Shown one piece after another: positions 12,835 through 14,927 of a stretch of 14,927 bases of DNA (positions within the stretch are counted from its first letter, which is position 1; the number at the start of each line of letters is the position of its first letter). The notes beneath the pieces are model-generated. The model made no database searches. It was not told the origin of the DNA and saw only the letters and a list, made by a program, of their open reading frames with translations. The position numbers and the translations under genes were made by a program. This DNA is from an uncultured Collinsella sp. (lineage in GTDB: Bacteria > Actinomycetota > Coriobacteriia > Coriobacteriales > Coriobacteriaceae): the NCBI GenBank assembly GCA_900549245.1, contig URNQ01000021.1, positions 1-14,927 on the forward strand, in the 5' to 3' direction.

Positions 12835-14927
12835 CTACGAACGGCGGATAACCTCGGTCACGACCTCGGATACCGTGGCAATGTTCGTCGGGTTGACATT
12901 GTGGGGCAGGTCGTCCTCGGTACGAGCGCAAGCCAGACGCGTGCCGTCCACGCCGGCGATGGTGAGGGCTCGGCGGCTCGCCTCGAGCGCGGCATAGGCA
13001 TCGGTCTTGGCATAGGGCATCTCGAGCGCGCCACAATCGACATGGAACGACTTGCACACCTTGCTGACCAGGTTCATGATGCGGCGATCGCCCTTGAGCA
13101 GCTGCTGTTCGCCCTCAACCGTCACCACCGAAAGCCTACCGGCGCCGACGGATTCAAGATTGATGAAGAATACGCCGCGGAGCTTATCGCGATGCGAAGC
13201 CAAGAAGGCCTTCATGCCGGCGCCATCACAATCCGAGGCGCCCGTTGCCACAAACCAGATATCGTGACCGAGCAGCTCATCATCGCCCATAGAGGCGACA
13301 ACCGAGAGCATATCTTCGGAAGAAGCGCCATCGGAAGACGTAGCGCCGCCCTTCCAGCCATCGTTATCGTCCTCGAAGTTATCCCACGAACCGATACCGC
13401 GACCGGACTTCTTGGCATCGTAATCGTCTTCGACGCCCAGCCAATCACTCATGCTGTCCTGCTCGTTTTTCCTTTTACGACCGAACAGGCCACCCAGGCC
13501 GCGTTTGCGAGACTTGGGTGCCGCTGGGGCGGGAGCCGAAATGGTCTCGATCGGCTGCGCGCCCGACGCAACGGGCATAGAAGGCGCAACGGGTGCCGAT
13601 GTGGGTTCGGGACCCTGGGCAGTAGCAAAGGGGTCGTTGACCTGGGCAGAGGGATCGGGAAGGTCGAACAGCGACGTGCGAGACGCAACGTTTGCCTGCT
13701 TCATAGACGGCAGCGACGGATCGGGGACCGAAGCCAGCGGAGACGAGGAAGGTGCAGGCGACGGTGCCGACGCCGGATCGGGAACATTCATCTGCGGACG
13801 CGGCGATGCCTGGGAGGAAATCTGGGCCATAAGGGAATCGACCGTTTCGTCCTGGGTGGGAGCGACATTGGCAACCGTGGCACCGGAACCACTCGGGGTC
13901 GGCATGGTGAAAATCTGCGTGGAGTAAGGCCTCGACTCATCCGTCTCGGGAGTCTCGGAAACCGCAGGCACTTCCTCCTGCTCGACCTCGGTCGAATCAC
14001 CTTGATCGGCTGCCGCGTATTGCTCTTCGTCAGAGTTGGCCTCGACGGACTCGTCCTCGGCGGCATCTTGGATTTCAGCAGCATCAATGGGCTCGTCATC
14101 GTCTGCCGTGTCGCCCTGCTCATCGGAAACAGGAAGGGACTCGGCAATTGCGGTGCCTTGCTTTTCAAACGTTATCGTGGAATCGAACTGCGCGGCATCA
14201 AACGACATGGTGCTATCGACGTGCTGCTGAGCCTCGAAAGACGTTGTTGCCTCAACAACATCCGCTGACGTCGGTTGCTGGGACTCAAAGGACGTCGTAG
14301 CTTCGGCAGCGTCGACGGGCCCGGACTGCATAGCCTCGTTCTGCTCAAACTCTTGCGCCGCGCGCTCACGTGCCGCCTCGGTTGCCTGCTGCTGAGCGAT
14401 AGCCTCCTGCTCGGCGGCCTCGCGTGCGGCAGCGCGCTTCTCCTCGAAATCGTCGACAAATTTCCTGCCCTTTGCAAGCGCACCCTTAAAGAAGCTGGAA
14501 GCGCTGGCGCCAATCGAAGAGAACGCGGATGCAATATCGGCATGGGGCGTTGCCGCGGGAATCTCGGCAGAGAAATCAGTATCGCTCTCGTAAGACACGC
14601 GCCTCGGCTGTTCAACGTAATCGTCGTCAGACTCGTCCGCAACGTCTTGCGCCGGCGCGGCGGGAGCCAAAATGTCCAGTCCTGCCGCGGGATCGATCGC
14701 AGACACCGCCTCGGGCTCGGCAACGGCAGCGGTAACCGCGGCAGACTCATCATCCGCAGTGACAACGGGCGCAGGCTCGGGCTCAAACGTCGGCTCCTCG
14801 CCCTCCTCGTAATCGAGCGTGCAGGACTCGGGAAGCATTCCGAGCGCACGGATGGCATCCGAACCAAAGCGGATGTTGCCGGCGGCGTTGCGATAGAGCT
14901 TGGGCTCGGGCTCGGCCGCGGCAGGCT
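12835..14927 (-). CDS. M28-peptidase-like protein with very long disordered region, 5' end outside window
   Basis: About 697 residues are visible, and the frame stays open to the right edge, so the N-terminus is missing (an internal Met at 14838 is not a credible start). The visible part begins KLYRNAAGNIRFGSDAIRALG, then about 450 residues of acidic, Ala/Glu/Gln/Pro/Ser-rich sequence. This includes a charged helical block (EEKRAAAREAAEQEAI, about 14380-14460), TTSFE-type repeats, Pro/Ser linkers and a basic patch RKRGLGGLFGRKRK near 13460-13510. The C-terminal 140 residues resemble the second half of M28 zinc peptidases: HDIWFVATGASDCDGAGMK (13210-13270), LRGVFFINLESVGAG, and LPHNVNPTNIATVSEVV at the end. 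The usual Glu-Glu after FVATGA is Ser-Asp, and the terminal metal-binding His is not seen, so activity is doubtful. The small membrane protein follows in the operon. Confidence 0.8.
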   Translation of the reverse strand, partial: PAAAEPEPKLYRNAAGNIRFGSDAIRALGMLPESCTLDYEEGEEPTFEPEPAPVVTADDESAAVTAAVAEPEAVSAIDPAAGLDILAPAAPAQDVADESDDDYVEQPRRVSYESDTDFSAEIPAATPHADIASAFSSIGASASSFFKGALAKGRKFVDDFEEKRAAAREAAEQEAIAQQQATEAARERAAQEFEQNEAMQSGPVDAAEATTSFESQQPTSADVVEATTSFEAQQHVDSTMSFDAAQFDSTITFEKQGTAIAESLPVSDEQGDTADDDEPIDAAEIQDAAEDESVEANSDEEQYAAADQGDSTEVEQEEVPAVSETPETDESRPYSTQIFTMPTPSGSGATVANVAPTQDETVDSLMAQISSQASPRPQMNVPDPASAPSPAPSSSPLASVPDPSLPSMKQANVASRTSLFDLPDPSAQVNDPFATAQGPEPTSAPVAPSMPVASGAQPIETISAPAPAAPKSRKRGLGGLFGRKRKNEQDSMSDWLGVEDDYDAKKSGRGIGSWDNFEDDNDGWKGGATSSDGASSEDMLSVVASMGDDELLGHDIWFVATGASDCDGAGMKAFLASHRDKLRGVFFINLESVGAGRLSVVTVEGEQQLLKGDRRIMNLVSKVCKSFHVDCGALEMPYAKTDAYAALEASRRALTIAGVDGTRLACARTEDDLPHNVNPTNIATVSEVVTEVIRRS
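14157..14305 (-). repeat. Degenerate TTSFE-type peptide repeats within the disordered region
   Basis: Four successive coding units of 12-20 residues carry the cores ATTSFESQQ, ATTSFEAQQ, STMSFDAAQ and STITFEKQ. The pattern is small/Thr, Ser or Thr, Phe, acidic, then Gln-rich. They look like repeated short linear motifs, possibly binding sites, inside an otherwise low-complexity segment. Confidence 0.65.

Noticed and set aside
12790..14268. Plus-strand open frame of 492 codons opposite the M28-like gene
   Set aside because: Its composition (Gly/Arg/Leu/Ile runs) is the reverse complement of acidic and Gln-rich codons; the minus frame has M28-type motifs and continues past the window.

Overview
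The window looks like a chromosomal piece of a high-G+C Coriobacteriia genome, most likely Collinsella or a close relative. That call rests on the G+C-rich codon use, the family mix (M29 aminopeptidase, Tat lipoprotein, TSCPD protein, LPXTG adhesin with Cna-B repeats) and the tRNA-associated short palindromic repeats; it is inference, with no marker gene to prove it.

Region 1 (1-8301) is read entirely from the minus strand. In transcription order it holds purB (adenylosuccinate lyase), a small TSCPD-domain protein translationally coupled to a Tat-exported lipoprotein, an OmpR-type response regulator followed after 11 bp by its sensor histidine kinase, purC (SAICAR synthase) directly abutting a two-helix membrane protein, and finally an M29 aminopeptidase that runs off the left edge. 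The kinase carries a frameshift between its F and G2 boxes, so as written its ATP-binding domain is split over two frames. PurC and PurB catalyse consecutive steps of de novo purine synthesis (CAIR to SAICAR, SAICAR to AICAR), yet here they are separated by about 4 kb of signalling and envelope genes.

Region 2 (8302-9096) holds no protein gene. It contains a tRNA-Gly(CCC) with promoter and strong terminator on the minus strand, a 19-bp duplicate of the tRNA 3' end, a 39-bp direct repeat, several short palindromes with a GCTTCGC core, and an isolated T-arm-like fragment on the plus strand. This resembles a tRNA-end recombination or repeat-insertion scar. The last 100 bp form a structured leader for the next gene.

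Region 3 (9097-12528) is the only plus-strand gene: a 1143-residue sortase-anchored surface adhesin with a predicted N-terminal Cys-Gln thioester domain, about six Cna-B/SpaA-like domains, a large C-terminal beta domain and an LPATG anchor. No sortase or pilin partner lies in the window.

Region 4 (12529-14927) returns to the minus strand after a shared bidirectional terminator. A large protein, open at the right edge, combines a long acidic/Gln/Pro-rich low-complexity region with an M28-peptidase-like C-terminal domain that seems to have lost catalytic residues. It is followed by a small single-helix membrane protein.

The strongest candidates for something not yet described are the degenerate M28-like domain fused to a very long disordered region, the tRNA-end repeat cluster, and the coupled TSCPD/Tat-lipoprotein pair. 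I did not find a defence system, CRISPR array, phage or transposase.
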